A stretch of 64,000 nucleotides of DNA, from assembly GCA_037349315.1 (NCBI GenBank), contig JBAIAC010000006.1, forward strand, positions 18,573,501 to 18,637,500, in the 5' to 3' direction. This document shows positions 35,505 to 47,049 of the stretch, piece by piece. The notes beneath the pieces are model-generated. The model was not told the DNA's origin. It worked only from the letters and a program-made list of their open reading frames with translations, and made no database searches. The position numbers and the translations under genes are program-made. Position 1 is the stretch's first letter. The number at the start of each line of letters is the position of its first letter. Source of the stretch: Chelydra serpentina (Eukaryota; Chordata; Testudines; Chelydridae).

Positions 35505-35536
35505 AAGATCCCTTCCAGTCCTACATTTCTATGATT
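35505..35536 (+). mobile_element. Short CR1 3' tail
   Basis: Only the terminal AGATCCCTTCCAGTCCTACA and TTTCTATGATTT remain, the CR1 3' end. Confidence 0.6.
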
Positions 35537-37267
35537 TAATCCATTAACAAGTGCTTTACACTTCTTGGAGAAGGGACATATACTGCCTCTCTTAATGGTT
35601 CAGGCCCTAACACTGCAGTCCAGATTTAGACTCTCCTGTCTCTGGGTTTCCAGTTTTAATAATAACAACTGAAAGGAATTGTCAGATACCAAAGCCAATT
35701 AAAACCCTGCCTACGGGCCAGATTCATCCCTGCTGATTTAGGGGGGTGCAAACTGCAAGTGAATCTGACTCTATGTCTTCTGGACACTTCAGTAGACAGT
35801 GTTTCCTTAAGAAAAGACCCCTTTACTCTAGTCCTGCACAGTAACTCTCCAGCTGGTATGAAGTCAATCCAAACCAAAGTATTTGAATGCCATTTGCCAA
35901 CACAAATGCTGTGGTGTTGACTTAAAACAGGCCTTAGATTTCCAACATTCATCCATGCAAGTAAAATGGTATTCCATCAGTTCCTTTAGACGCTTATTTT
36001 TAAGGCTGGGCTTGAGTCTGAGATGCCCGGTGAGCAATGGCGTGCGTCTTGGGGGAGAAAACCAGCCTGCGTGGTTGGATGCACATGGGTGAGGTTCAGA
36101 GAGGACTTTTCAAGATGCAGCAGGTGTGCCACTCCCAGGAGCTCAGTATTTGACCCAACATGTTGAATACGAAACAAGGTACCTCGGAGAAAGTTTTCCA
36201 GTAAATAACATGACTTTCAGGAAAAGAGGCGCAGCCAAATATTTCACATTCTTAATGGCTCAGTCCAAAAATCTGTTCTGAAAGACTGAGCTGATCAGGC
36301 TTTGTTGCCTTCAGATCAGGACAGTTCCACGTTAGTGAATCATTCAGTGGGACATCAGGGTGACTTATGAACAGGTTCCCTAGTTTTGAGCGGGGTGGAA
36401 AGGAGGAGGCATATCCCACGCCCTACCAGTATGCTGGGACATTGGTTCAGTACTGATGTAAGACGCAACTGTAGCTTTGCCATGAGCCTTAAGCGAGGGA
36501 CAGTCTATAACTGTGCTGCCTCAGGGCTGACCGGGAACTCTGAGAGTCATAGAGTGGCCTTCCTTGCTCCAGGAGAGAGGGGGGAACATAAAAGTAATCT
36601 ATTAACCCAGTATCTGCTACTGATTACTTCCTCTCGTGACCAGGGCTTGCTGGCGCATGGGAAGGACAGGGGCAGAGGTGAGGCTCTGTCTACTTTTCAC
36701 CCACAGGAATTACTACCCCTGCTCTCCCGCACGCTGCTCCCCACAATAAAGGTGTAAGGGACTGTCTTATTCAGCCCTTGTACAGGTGGATACGCTGATT
36801 CACTGTTGCATTCTTACAGGGAAGAGCACCTTCTGAACCACCAATTTATCTCTGGGTCTTTCTTTGTGCTCTCCCATCTAAAAACAGATAGGGGGCTAAT
36901 CCACCTTAATGTGCAGCATGTAGGTAGCCACCGTGATTTTGTTTTCTATATACCTACACCTATAACAGTCTAGAAGGCTGCTGTCATGTTAGGGGGGAGA
37001 ACAGTCCCAGCCTATTACAGACCAAGGACAAACAATGTGCTTCCTTGTGAAGACTTGTTTTTGTTCTTTCTTCTTTTGTTGTTTCCCGTAACCTCAAATA
37101 ACATTGAGAACGAAGGTGTAAGTTTGCTCTTTGTGCAGGGAGAGCTTGCACGACCTAAGAAGATCAATGCCCAAGGTGTCTGTGATGCCATATACATGTT
37201 ACTGTCTTTGGTTGGTCTCTTTCCCTCTAGAGAGACATGTACACATGCCCGGACAGAGCTGTATTTG

Positions 37268-37372
37268 TCTCTGGGATGCCACTGTGGGAGGCCACAAGAT
37301 GATGTGGGGGTGCATTGCCATCAGCACGTAGATGATATGTATTTCTACCTCTCCTCTCACAGTCATGTATAA
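37268..37372 (+). mobile_element. L2-like LINE reverse transcriptase relic (catalytic block)
   Basis: One frame reads HCHQHVDDMYFYLSSHS, which aligns with the HxYADDTQLYLS catalytic block of L2-group LINEs. It begins, like the copy at 34985, with GGGATGCCACTG. Ancient and inactive. Confidence 0.5.
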
Positions 37373-37606
37373 TTGATGGGTAATTCTAGCCCTCGCTGGC
37401 CGTCTCTGGGAAATGAGATGATGATTGCGATCTAGTTCAAGTGTCCACCCAACACCACCATAATTAGAGCTCTTCAAAAAAATAAGGCAAAACATTTAAC
37501 GTTTTTGAAAATTGTCCCATTTCCCCCCCACGCCCATTCAAAATTTTGAATGTTTTCAGATTTCAATTTCAGTCAGCTCGAGAGTTAGTTAAAAGATGAG
37601 GAGAGG

Positions 37607-37835
37607 CAGAGCCAGCTCCAGGCACCAGCTTTCCAAGCTGGTGCTTGGGGCGGCATCGAGAATGAGGTGGCAGTCCGAGTCCCGCGGCGGCAATTCGGTG
37701 GCAGGTCCGCCATGCTTCCCGCCGCCGAATTGCCACCGCGGGACTCGGACTGCTGCCCTATTCTCGCCCACCGCGGCGGCAATTCGGCGGAGGCTGCTTA
37801 AGGCGGCAAAATTGTTAGAGCCGCTCCTGAGGAGA
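37607..37835. mobile_element. Foldback repeat element
   Basis: GAGCCAGCTCC near the left and GAGCCGCTCC at the right mark the ends. The centre is a palindrome, with GTCCGAGTCCCGCGGCGGCA pairing with GCCACCGCGGGACTCGGAC. Non-coding; superfamily not assigned. Confidence 0.6.
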
Positions 37836-39597
37836 GGGGGGGAAGGATTCCTCCAAAATGTTTTGAAAATGTTCCCAATTAAAAAAAACAACCCTCAATA
37901 AATGAAAATGGGGGGCGGATTGTAACCCCAGTGTGCATTAAATCACACTCTGATGGGTGGGCGCAGCAGAGAAGCTCAGAGTTTGGTGGGCTCGGACTGC
38001 ATGTGCCTCTCACTCCTAGAGGCGCGCTCCCCGGAGCAGGCCGGGAGTGCACTTGTGAAGCTTCCATAGCTGCTGACTGTTCTTTCACCTTTCATTGAAT
38101 TGCGGGATTCACCTTTCACTGCATTAGTTTAAAGAATTAATCAGCCCAGACCCATCGACTAGCCTTTTGCTTCGCCTTTTATTTTTTCACAAAAAAGTTC
38201 CATCAAACACAGCTGCTGTTGAAAGTAATATAAATAATTTGCTGCATTGTAAGAGCTGGCTTTATTAAACTAGGGCAAACCATGAAATGTGATATCTTCT
38301 ACTTTGCTGGATACTATGAAATTTGTCCATGATTTACATAGGACCCCAATGCTTAGCAGAGACAGGGAGTTTTAATTCCCGAACTATAGCAGGGCAAGTG
38401 GCAGGTTTATCTTTCAACAGGGATTACTTAGGGTTTCCCCATGATTGTTCCTGACATGTCACTCATCATATTACAAGCTAATTGTCTGAAGGGGAAAAAA
38501 ATACCAGGGATAATGGAGAACGTGATATAATTCTCCTCTCTTCTCCCCCGAATAAATCTATCCTGCGTTTAGAAGGTGTGTAGGTTAAAAGGCTGCCTTG
38601 ACAGGCTATCAACAGCCTTACCACATCATATAACAACAGTGAACTTTAAATCTGCCAATTCAGCTACCTTTGAAACTCACAGAGAACCCCAATCCTAATA
38701 TAAAATCTCCGACAGGTTCACATCTGGGTTCTGTAATTGTCATCTGAAAACAAACAGAGGTATAAATGATAGAGTGACTGGTCATCTCATTGGAATCCTG
38801 TTACCCCAGCACAGCCTTTTCCAATAATTAAATAATATTGTATTTCTCTCAATATGATCTAGGCCTAAAAAACGTTTATGTTCAGCTTTTAAATTGTATT
38901 TTCATAGCCAATTTATTTTGTTTTTAAATATGCTCCTATGTTCTTGGTTTTTTCCATTTTATTTACTATACCCTAAGTAGAGCTCTGATTTCTCCACGTC
39001 CCACCATGATTATGAGCAGAGCTGTTTGCCAGGGATTTGAAATTTGGCGGACTATTCCCCCTGGGTTTATGAACTCACTGTTGTTCGCCTGTTAGTTTGG
39101 GGGAGATTAAAAGCAAACCTGAAAGCTGCCAAGAATCACACCCAGCTGCTGACGAACTCTGGAATTCCAACTGCTGTGAGCACAGCAACTAAGCAGAGCT
39201 ATTCCCTGCATTGCAGAAGAGAGAGAAATGTAATGCTCGGAATGAGATCACCAGGTCAAAATCGTGCTCTGATGGAGTTTCTCCCCCTGCTGCCCCACAC
39301 TGTCTGTCTGAGGAACAGAGGAGGATTAAACAGTGGGGCTGCAGTCACTTATACTGAACTGAGCAAACAGAACTGGCTGTAAATCACTGAATGTTTTTAA
39401 GGGACGTGGAGAGGTTTTTTTTCCCTCTCTTTACACATTTGTGTGAATTCAGTGCTTGTGTATGACGGCAGGTTGACAGGCCTGGAGATTGCTGGCCGCT
39501 AGCAGGAATGGCAAAAGCAGTTTCCATACAAGCGTGCCCCATATGTCCCTCAACTATCTATTGAGGCGGGGATAGTCACCACAGTCTATGCGGCACG

Positions 39598-39730
39598 GGT
39601 CAATTGCTGGAGGATTCTCTGCATCCTGAAGTCTTTAAACCATGATTTGAGGACTTCAGTAGCTGAGACATAGATGAGAGGACTATTGCAGGAGTGAGTG
39701 GGTTTGATTCTGTGGCCTGCATTGTGCAGG
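39598..39730 (+). mobile_element. CR1 LINE 3' UTR fragment
   Basis: The segment TTGCTGGAGGATTCTCTGCA through GATTCTGTGGCCTGCATTGT and GCAGGAG matches the CR1 3' UTR style. It is cut at its 3' side by the hAT-type fragment at 39731-39900. Confidence 0.55.
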
Positions 39731-39900
39731 AGTCCCAGGGGGGCCGTCGGGGCGAGAAGCAGGAGGGGTCGGATAGGGGGTGGGGGCCGGGCCTCGCCTG
39801 GCTGTTTGGGAAGGCACAGCCTCCCCTAATTGGCCCTCCATACAATTTCGGAAACCCGATGTGGCCCTCAGGCCAAAAAGTTTGCCCGCCCCTGTTCTAG
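39731..39900. mobile_element. hAT-like element fragment
   Basis: The right end has GTGGCCCTCAGGCCAAAAAG and TTTGCCCGCCCCTG, the inverse of the left end of the element at 43590. The left terminus is missing or diverged. Confidence 0.55.
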
Positions 39901-41146
39901 AGTATGTGTCCCTCATGTAGGCTGATCCGGGTGCTCTCTAGTGGACAGTAAAAGTAATCAAGTGGAAAGCTCTGTTAATGTCCATTTTACCTAAGCCCAC
40001 CGATCCACTATCTTAGCTGCATTTCTAATGTCTGTGCTATCTCTGTGCTGTTCAGGGTGGCTAAATTCTGGGGGCCAGCTGACCTGTATACAGCACATGG
40101 GGAGGATGACAGAGTGGCATAAAGCTGCCTTTCATGTGAGCTTTTCCGTTTTATACGACCTCCCTCCCCGCCCCTCAAAGAAATAATTTCTCCTCTCCCA
40201 AATAAAATCAACCAACCAGTTTGGGGTTCCTCTCTCCCTCCTCCCCATTGATGCCCTGCTGCAACACCCATGGCTGCGCCTCTGAAACGGACCAGGCCGC
40301 CTCCTTCCACTCTGCTCCCTGTCTCTCTCCTGCCTGAAAAATGCCAGCTGATCTGATCTGTCCTGACCTTCCCGCTTCCTTGCCAGGTAGGGGGAGGAGA
40401 GAAAGAGAGGGGGGAAATTGTAGCACCCCCACCCCTTTTCCCCTTTTGTCCCTCTTCAGAAGGTCCCAGGGCCCCACGCCCCACTGACAGGCTCCTACCT
40501 ATGGCTCCTTGAAATCAGAATTCAGTCAGCTCTTCATTCCCTCTGCCTCAGCAGCTGTTGCCCTGCTGGGGGCCCTGGTCCTGCTCCTGAGGTGTAGGTG
40601 AAGCTCTGCACTGACACTACACTTACACTCGCACGTAGGGACAAATCTATTTTTAGCCCCAGAGAGAATCAGGAAGGCAGCCTCTGAGAAGGTGCAAGTC
40701 TCAGCCCTGCTTTATAACTTGGAGGGAGGAGCCGCTCTTAGGGGCTAGACGCCAGTAGCCTCACCCTACATAGTGTGCCCTCTACGGGCCTGCTATAGTG
40801 AAGCTGTCAGTAGCTGCCAGTCCCCTCCCTCCCCTGGCTAAACTCTATACTGATGCACTGAATAGGCTAGAGATTTAACCCGTAGGGTATAACTCCATTT
40901 GACGCTACTTACAAGGCACCAGAGGATCCCTTTGCATTGGGGTGATCCTTCCAGGGCCAGACACACCAACGTCAGGGCTAGATTGTGCTGTTGTCATAGC
41001 AAAAAGCTGCAAAACATTAGACCCACCTGGTTACTTAAACTCCTTTAATATGAAAAGTAAGGTTGAGATTTTATTGTATGAAAAGCTAAACTGCAGTCAA
41101 TTCAGAGCTAAAGTTGCCTTTCGGTAAACTTCAGTTGCCTCCTTTG

Positions 41147-42029
41147 TGCATATGACACTGGCAGGACAGGTGCTAGCTATTTGAAGTGGCTCACAAGTGT
41201 GAGTGCCAATTTCAGGTCAGACTGTCAGCAAACAGGGCAGACACCAGAGATAACGCTGGCAGCCAATTTCTCTAGTAAACTAACTAAAGATTTATTAGCT
41301 AAGAAAAGGAAATGAGAGTTATTGAGAGGTTAAAGCAGGTAAATATTTTAACAGGTGAGTCAAAATTTGTAAGTCCAAAATGTTGACAGAGTTGTAGTAA
41401 TCGGCTAGATTTCCAAAAGTTCCTCAGTGTTACCCAGGGTAATTCTAGGGATCTCTGTCTGTTTGTTCAGTATTCCACCCTGTTAGAATCCAAAACAGTT
41501 CAGAGATACAGGATAGATCCTTGGCTCCATTTGTATAGATTCTTATACCGTCTTTCCATGGAAGGCAATCTGGCAGGTGTTTTTATTCACAGCACAGGCT
41601 CTTGCTTTGTTGATTAAATGCAAACAGAGTCTGTGAATTTCCATTGTCGAAGATAGTGACCCAGGCTTTAAATTTAACAACCTTGTACATTTCCAAGGCT
41701 CCAATCTTGTGTGATGAGTAAACATAACGTAAACACAATGTGATAGCCAGAAACAATCCTTCATTAGGTTTCATGAAGTTTACACCTCCAGTACATTCAC
41801 ATCTTAACACTAACACACACTTTAATCTAGGGATATCTAATAACTGGGTATACATAATGTAATGTGATAGTAAATGACAGATTATAGTAAAACAATAAGA
41901 TTATTTCTTTGATATCCACATACAAGTGAATTGGTCCATGGATACCAGTACACTTAACATTTCTTTGATATTCATTCGCAAGTGAATTAGTCTATGGCTT
42001 TGATCTGAGCTGGCCTGTCAGCATCACAC
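41147..42029 (-). mobile_element. Probable LTR, minus orientation
   Basis: On the minus strand it runs from TGTGATGCTGACAGG to GCCAGTGTCA, so it has the TG...CA ends of an LTR. I could not find a clean target duplication, so the boundaries are approximate. Near its minus-strand 5' end a roughly 40-bp segment (ATTTCTTTGATAT...) is repeated with a 56-bp period, at 41903 and 41959. No retroviral coding sequence is present. Confidence 0.55.
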
Positions 42030-42235
42030 CTATGTTTCAGCTGGACACTGACAGATTCATAGATGGAATCTCTCTGGCTCACTTGTGGATTAATATTGAT
42101 AAAATAGGTGTTAGCATTATAAAAAGTGTTTAGTCTCTATTGAGTGCCTGTGAATAGCTGCCTGCATTAATCTTACTTGCCATATCTGTGTTTTGCAGTG
42201 TTATGTAGTTTTTGAGCAGTTGTATTGTGAGCCTC

Positions 42236-43435
42236 TGTGACTATATGAGTCGCCAGACAGGAGACTCATTAGTATGAAGAGCTGCCCTTCTACAGAAATT
42301 GTTATGCCCTTCCAGAAAAAGGAGCCCCATCAATACTGGACAGGCTATGGGTAGATTTTACAACTGGAAACTCCCTGCATCTGGACTGAGAAACTGCTAA
42401 CAAGGACTAAAGACTCTTATTGCTGTTCTGCTCTCCGACCTGTGAAGATGAGTCATGCATGTGGAGTCCTCCCATCAGCGGGGTTTGCAGCTCAGAGCAC
42501 ATGGCAGGAGGGGGATAAAAACCACAAACCAAAAGAACAAAGGATCACTATGCTTCTTGGTCTCGTGGTGGGAGGGGCAATGTGTTTCTAGGCATAAGCA
42601 TGAGATCCCCAGCTATTAGCCTGGGTTAGCCCTAAAGAACAAAGAGAGCTTGCTGATTATAGAAGCCTATATTACCTTTTGAAACCTAAGACTGTAATGC
42701 ATTCATGTGTCTGTTTGCTTGTTTTAAATACAAATACCTCTCTAATTTCCTTTCCCTATTTAATAAATCTTCATACAGTTTGCTATAAGATTGGCAACAA
42801 GCGTTGTCTTTTGGGTGAGACCTAAAGCACAATTGACCAGGGGTAAGTGACTGGTCCTTTGGGATCAGGAGTAACTTGTAAACTCTTGTGATTCTTAGTG
42901 TAAGGGACAATCTATCACATAGATATACTCACCTAGTTGGCAAGACAGGCCTGAGACCCCCAAGGGGACTCTCTGTGTTAAGGCTGTTAAAGAGCCTGAG
43001 GAATTTGCACTTGGTTGGTGAAATCTAGGGCCACGTCTACATTACCCGCCCGATTCAGCGGGTAGCAATTGATCTTTTGGGGATCGATTTATCACGTCTA
43101 ATCTAGATGCGATAAATCGATCCCAGAACACACTCCCGTCGACTCCGGTAATCCACCCTGACGCGAGGAGGAAGCGGAGTCAACAGGGGAGCGGTAGCCT
43201 TCGACTTTGCAGGGTCCACACGGCGAGGTAAGTCGAGCGAGGTACGTCGACTTCAGCTACGTTATTCATGTAGCTGAAGTTGCGTACCTTACATCGACCC
43301 CTGCCCTCCCCCGTAGTATAGACCAGCCCTAGGTTTAGCACTCACAGACAATTTAGGGTTTCTGCCCTGGTTTTTAACAGACTGCCCTTAGGTTGGTACG
43401 CATGCTCTTGTGTCACTGCTGATAGCGTCACAGTG
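42236..43435 (+). mobile_element. Probable LTR, plus orientation, interrupted by a MITE
   Basis: It begins near TGTGACTATATG and ends near AGCGTCACA, with AATAAA at 42762-42767. A Harbinger-type MITE (43028-43329) sits inside. The target duplication was not resolved and the limits are approximate. It lies about 200 bases from the minus-strand LTR at 41147-42029, with no coding sequence between them. Confidence 0.5.
43028..43329. mobile_element. Harbinger-type MITE with internal palindromes
   Basis: Begins GGGCCACGTCTACATTACCC and ends TATAGACCAGCCC, with TA flanks. It shares the GATCGATTTATCACGTCTAA block and the CAGCTACGTTATTCATGTAG palindrome with 12159-12469. It is inserted in the probable LTR at 42236-43435. 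Confidence 0.75.
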
Positions 43436-43589
43436 CACGTGAATCACCATACCAGTAATTGCCAACCCCAGGTATTCAAAAATCAGGAGTGACCCCCCCC
43501 ACCGCCCAAATTACGAGATTTTTTTAAAAATAAGAAATGTGGGGTTCTTATTGTTAGCCTTCTAGGTTTTGAGCTTTTAGCTTTTAGAT

Positions 43590-44499
43590 GAGGGGTGGGC
43601 AAATTTTTTGGCCTGAGGGCCACATCTGGGAATAGAAATTGTATGGTGGGCCATGAATGCGCACAAAATTGGGGTTGGAGTGTGGGAGCGGGTAAGGGCT
43701 CTGGTTGGGGGTTCAGGCTCTGGGGTGGGGCCAGAAATGAGGAGTTCAGGGTGTGGGAGGGGGCTCCAGGCTGGGACAGGAGAGTGGGGTGCAGGTAGGG
43801 GTGAGGGATCTGACTTGGGGGGTGCAAGCTCTGGGGTGGGGCTGAGGATGAGGAGTTTGGTGTGTAGGAGGGCGCTCCAGGCTGTGACTGAGGGGTTCGG
43901 AGGGCAGGAGCGGGATCAGGGCTGGGGCAGGGGTTTGGGGTATGGGAGGAGGCTCCAGGGGCGGCACTTACTTCAAGAGGCTCCCGGAAGCAGCGGCATG
44001 TCCCTTCTCTGGCTCCTACGTGGAGGAGTGGCCAGGCGCCTCTGCGCGCTGCCCCTTTCACAGGTGCCACCCCTAGGGTGACCAGAAAGCAAGTGTGAAA
44101 AATCGGGACAGGGGGTGGGGGGTAATAGGAGCCTATATAAGAAAAAGACCAAAAAATCGGGACTGTCCCTATAAAATCGGGACATCTGGTCACCCTAGCC
44201 ACCCCCCCCACCAGCTCCCATTGGCTGCAGTTCCCGGCCAATGGGTGCTGTGCGGGCGGCACTTGGGGTGGGGGCAGCATGCAGAGCAGAGCCCCCTGGA
44301 TGCCCCTAAGCGTAGGAGCTGGAGGGGGAACATGCCACTGCTTCCAGGAGCCGCATGGAGTGGCCCCTGACCCTGCTCCCCGGCTGGAGCACTGAAGCAG
44401 GCAAGCCCCAGACCCCATTCCATAGCGAGAGCTCGAGGGCTGGATTAAAACAGCTGGCGGGCCGGATCCGGCCCTCAGGCCATAGTTTGCCCATCCCTG
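43590..44499. mobile_element. Non-autonomous hAT-like element (910 bp) with a nested insertion
   Basis: Ends GAGGGGTGGGCAAATTTTTT, GGCCTGAGGGCC and GGCCCTCAGGCCATAGTTTG, CCCATCCCTG. Target duplications TTTTAGAT (43582-43589) and TTTTAGAC (44500-44507) differ at one base. The interior is G-rich on the plus strand. A 120-bp TA-flanked element sits inside. The long open frames across this region show no domain. Confidence 0.8.
44076..44195. mobile_element. Short TA-flanked DNA element nested in the hAT-like copy
   Basis: Begins GGGTGACCAGAAAGC and ends ACATCTGGTCACCC, with TA on both sides (44074-44075 and 44196-44197). The interior repeats AAAATCGGGAC three times. The inverted ends and TA duplication suggest a Tc1/mariner-type MITE. 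Confidence 0.6.
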
Positions 44500-44507
44500 T
44501 TTTAGAC

Positions 44508-45589
44508 TCCAGTCAGATTTTCAAACTTTTCTCTGCCTCCATGAAGGCTAGAAACTTGCTATTTTATTTTTTAAATGATAGTGGAAATTCTCACCTAATC
44601 ACTTGACTCCAGAGGCGGGGTCTTTAACAGATATTGTGATAAGGTGATTTTTTTTTATTACATGAATCCCACTACATGTACGAGTAGATATAAAATGCTA
44701 CAAAGAAAAGGATACACAAAAGGTTCTTGTTTCTTCCAAGATATTTAGATCTGTTGTTTGCAAAACTGTGTCATGTCGTACTCTGTTTTCAACAATGAAT
44801 TCAGCTCAATGTTAAATTAATTCTCACAGATGGAGATCCATCTGTCAATCACACATGCCTCTGTAATGTATCACACAGATACCACCGCCCTGGGGATGTG
44901 TGTATTTTAAAATCTCAATTTTAATTGAGCAAATCTCAATATTGCTACCCTCAAGCATTCAAAAACCATGAGTCAGTCCCCCCAAACCCATGGGATTTTC
45001 AAAAATAACACATTTTGGGTTCTTTTCATTTGCCTGCGGGTACTGGAGCATTTAGGAGTCATGTTGTCAAGCTTTTCTCTGAACCTGTGATGGCTAGAAA
45101 CTTGCCTGTTTTATTTTAAATGAAAGCTGAGATTCTCACCTAATTGTGTGACCAGGGCTTTATGTGAAAATGCCGAATAGCTAGAGATTTGCACAGATTG
45201 GCAATGCTGAACTAGGGAGAGTGATACGCTTTCCCTTCCCCACTAGCTGGGTTGCAGGTGGCTGCGGCTTAAAAGAGGCTAGGGGAATGGAATGTGACCC
45301 AAAGTCTTCTTCTGGGGTATGGAACCAATTATGGATCATTGTAGCAGGGAGTGGCAGTGTTTTACGAGGGCTCTGTTGGATTTTTGACACTATACCTCGT
45401 CTATTCAGAAAACCTTGAGGCTGCAGTGTATTAGGGTATCACCTTGTGGTGAAAACATTAGGAACACTTAGATAAGCAGATATTTTATACAAATTGTTTA
45501 ATGAGCTAGTTATGGACATGGAGCTGCTCTGTAATAATTTATGAATTGAATCTAATCCTCAAATAGGAGTAGAGAGTTATTTACCTCTG
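44508..45589. other. No gene recognised
   Basis: Two similar pieces, around 44510-44620 and 45055-45150, share a CTTTTCTCTG...GGCTAGAAACTTGC theme, and a third diverged piece is at about 50630-50700. They look like decayed copies of one repeat that I cannot name. Confidence 0.4.
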
Positions 45590-46125
45590 TATTGGCATTG
45601 GTGCAACCGCTGCTGGAAGATTGTGTCTAGTTCTGATGTCCACAATCGAAGAAGGATTTTGATAAATTGGGGTTGGGAGTTCAGGGAAGAGTTATGAGAA
45701 TGATTAAAATATTAGATCACATGCTTTATAGCGATAGACTCAAGAAGGGCAATCTATTTAGCTTTACAAAGAGAAGGCAAAGGGTGACTTGGTTACAGTC
45801 TGTAAGTACCTACATGGGGAACAAATATTTAATAATGGATTCTTCAATCTAGCAGAGAAAGGTATAACATGATCCAATGGCTGGAAGTTAAAGCTACACA
45901 AATTCAGACTGGAAAGAAGATGTAAATTTTTTAGAGTAACCATTAGAACAACTTCCTAAGGATCATGGCTGGTTCTCCATCACTGACAATGTTTAAATCA
46001 AGATTGGATGATTTTCTAAAGATCTGCTCTAGGAATTATTCTGGGGAAGTTCTATGGCCTGTGATATGCAGGAGGGCAGATGATGATCACCATGGTCATG
46101 TCTGGCCTTGGAATCTATGAATGAA
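45590..46125 (+). mobile_element. CR1 LINE 3' fragment
   Basis: Encodes remnants of the CR1 ORF2 C-terminus (LVQPLLEDCV, then GVQGRVMRMIKIL, then SDRLKKGNLFSFTKRR), with stops, followed by a decayed 3' end. Dead copy. Confidence 0.7.
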
Positions 46126-46143
46126 TACTGTATACTTACCTGG

Positions 46144-46686
46144 TGTGACACAGTTAGACTTGACAGTTCTGAAAGGATGGCTGAAAGCAGCTATATCAGT
46201 CAGAATGGTTAATGCCCTTTTTCCTATGAAGTGAAAGGGGTTACCTTAGGTTAATTATGGACACCTGAGTCTAATTAAGGGACGCCTGTGACCTTTAAAA
46301 ACCTCTTCCAGTGAGAGAGAAAAGGGAGGAGGGATAGGAGAAGCAAGCTATAGAAGCGGGCAGTTAGGGGAAAAGGCTTATCCTAGCTAAAAAGTTGTTT
46401 TACCCTATAAGGGGAAATCTTGTGTTTATTTCTGCTTGGGGAGGGGGCGTAGCTGGGCCCAAAGAGGGTTAAAGAGGGTGGCTGGTGATTGGGATAAGAA
46501 GAGGCAGCACTCCAGTGTGAGTTAAGAAATCTAATTATTTTTGTTTTGTTTAAAGAAGCTCTCAGGCCAAACCTAGGGCCTACCCTGTAAATAAACCAAT
46601 GTGAAATATTAAATCTCTGGAGCGGGACTGATTTATCCCAGAACCCCTCAATGCCAGAAGGAGAAACACTGAGCCCTGATGTGACA
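46144..46686 (+). mobile_element. Probable short LTR (543 bp)
   Basis: It begins TGTGACACAG and ends GATGTGACA, with AATAAA at 46590-46595 about 90 bases before the end. No matching target duplication was found. The layout suggests a solo LTR; a non-LTR explanation cannot be excluded. Confidence 0.5.
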
Positions 46687-47049
46687 AAAGAGATGCGTTG
46701 TCGAACTGCTTATTGGGAGGTCTAGCGTATGAATGTATTGGTTTAATTTAATAGGTGACTGTAAGGAAAAACAAGCAGGAAGGCAAAAGAATGGCCTGAG
46801 ATTAGCCATGTCTCGGCAAACACTTGAGAGTCAGTAAGAGACAAAGCCAGGACAGGTAAAGTCCTGGGAATGCAGAACAACAAAAGAACTATAGTAGTTT
46901 CAAAAGGTTCAGGGGAACCAGACTAAGATGCAAGCACCTGCTGGGGTATATGAAGAAGTCAGGCCTGTTTAGGTTACCACCAGGAAGATTGTAAGTAATA
47001 TGTAATAGTGTTGTGCAAAAACCAAAAAGCAAATATCATTCTGGAATGT

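Larger units (their letters stand above)
33572..37606. other. No gene recognised apart from LINE relics
   Basis: Holds the L2-like relics and the short CR1 tail listed separately, and a degenerate palindrome at 34601-34740. The 123-codon frame at 36386-36757 shows no domain. Confidence 0.4.
37836..41146. other. No gene recognised apart from repeat fragments
   Basis: Contains the CR1 and hAT fragments at 39598-39900. The 158-codon frame at 40008-40484 (minus) lies in purine-rich DNA and has no domain. Confidence 0.4.

Noticed and set aside
43483..44418. 311-codon open frame on the minus strand
   Set aside because: It spans most of the hAT-like element and its nested insertion; Pro/Ser-rich low complexity from G-rich DNA, with no domain.
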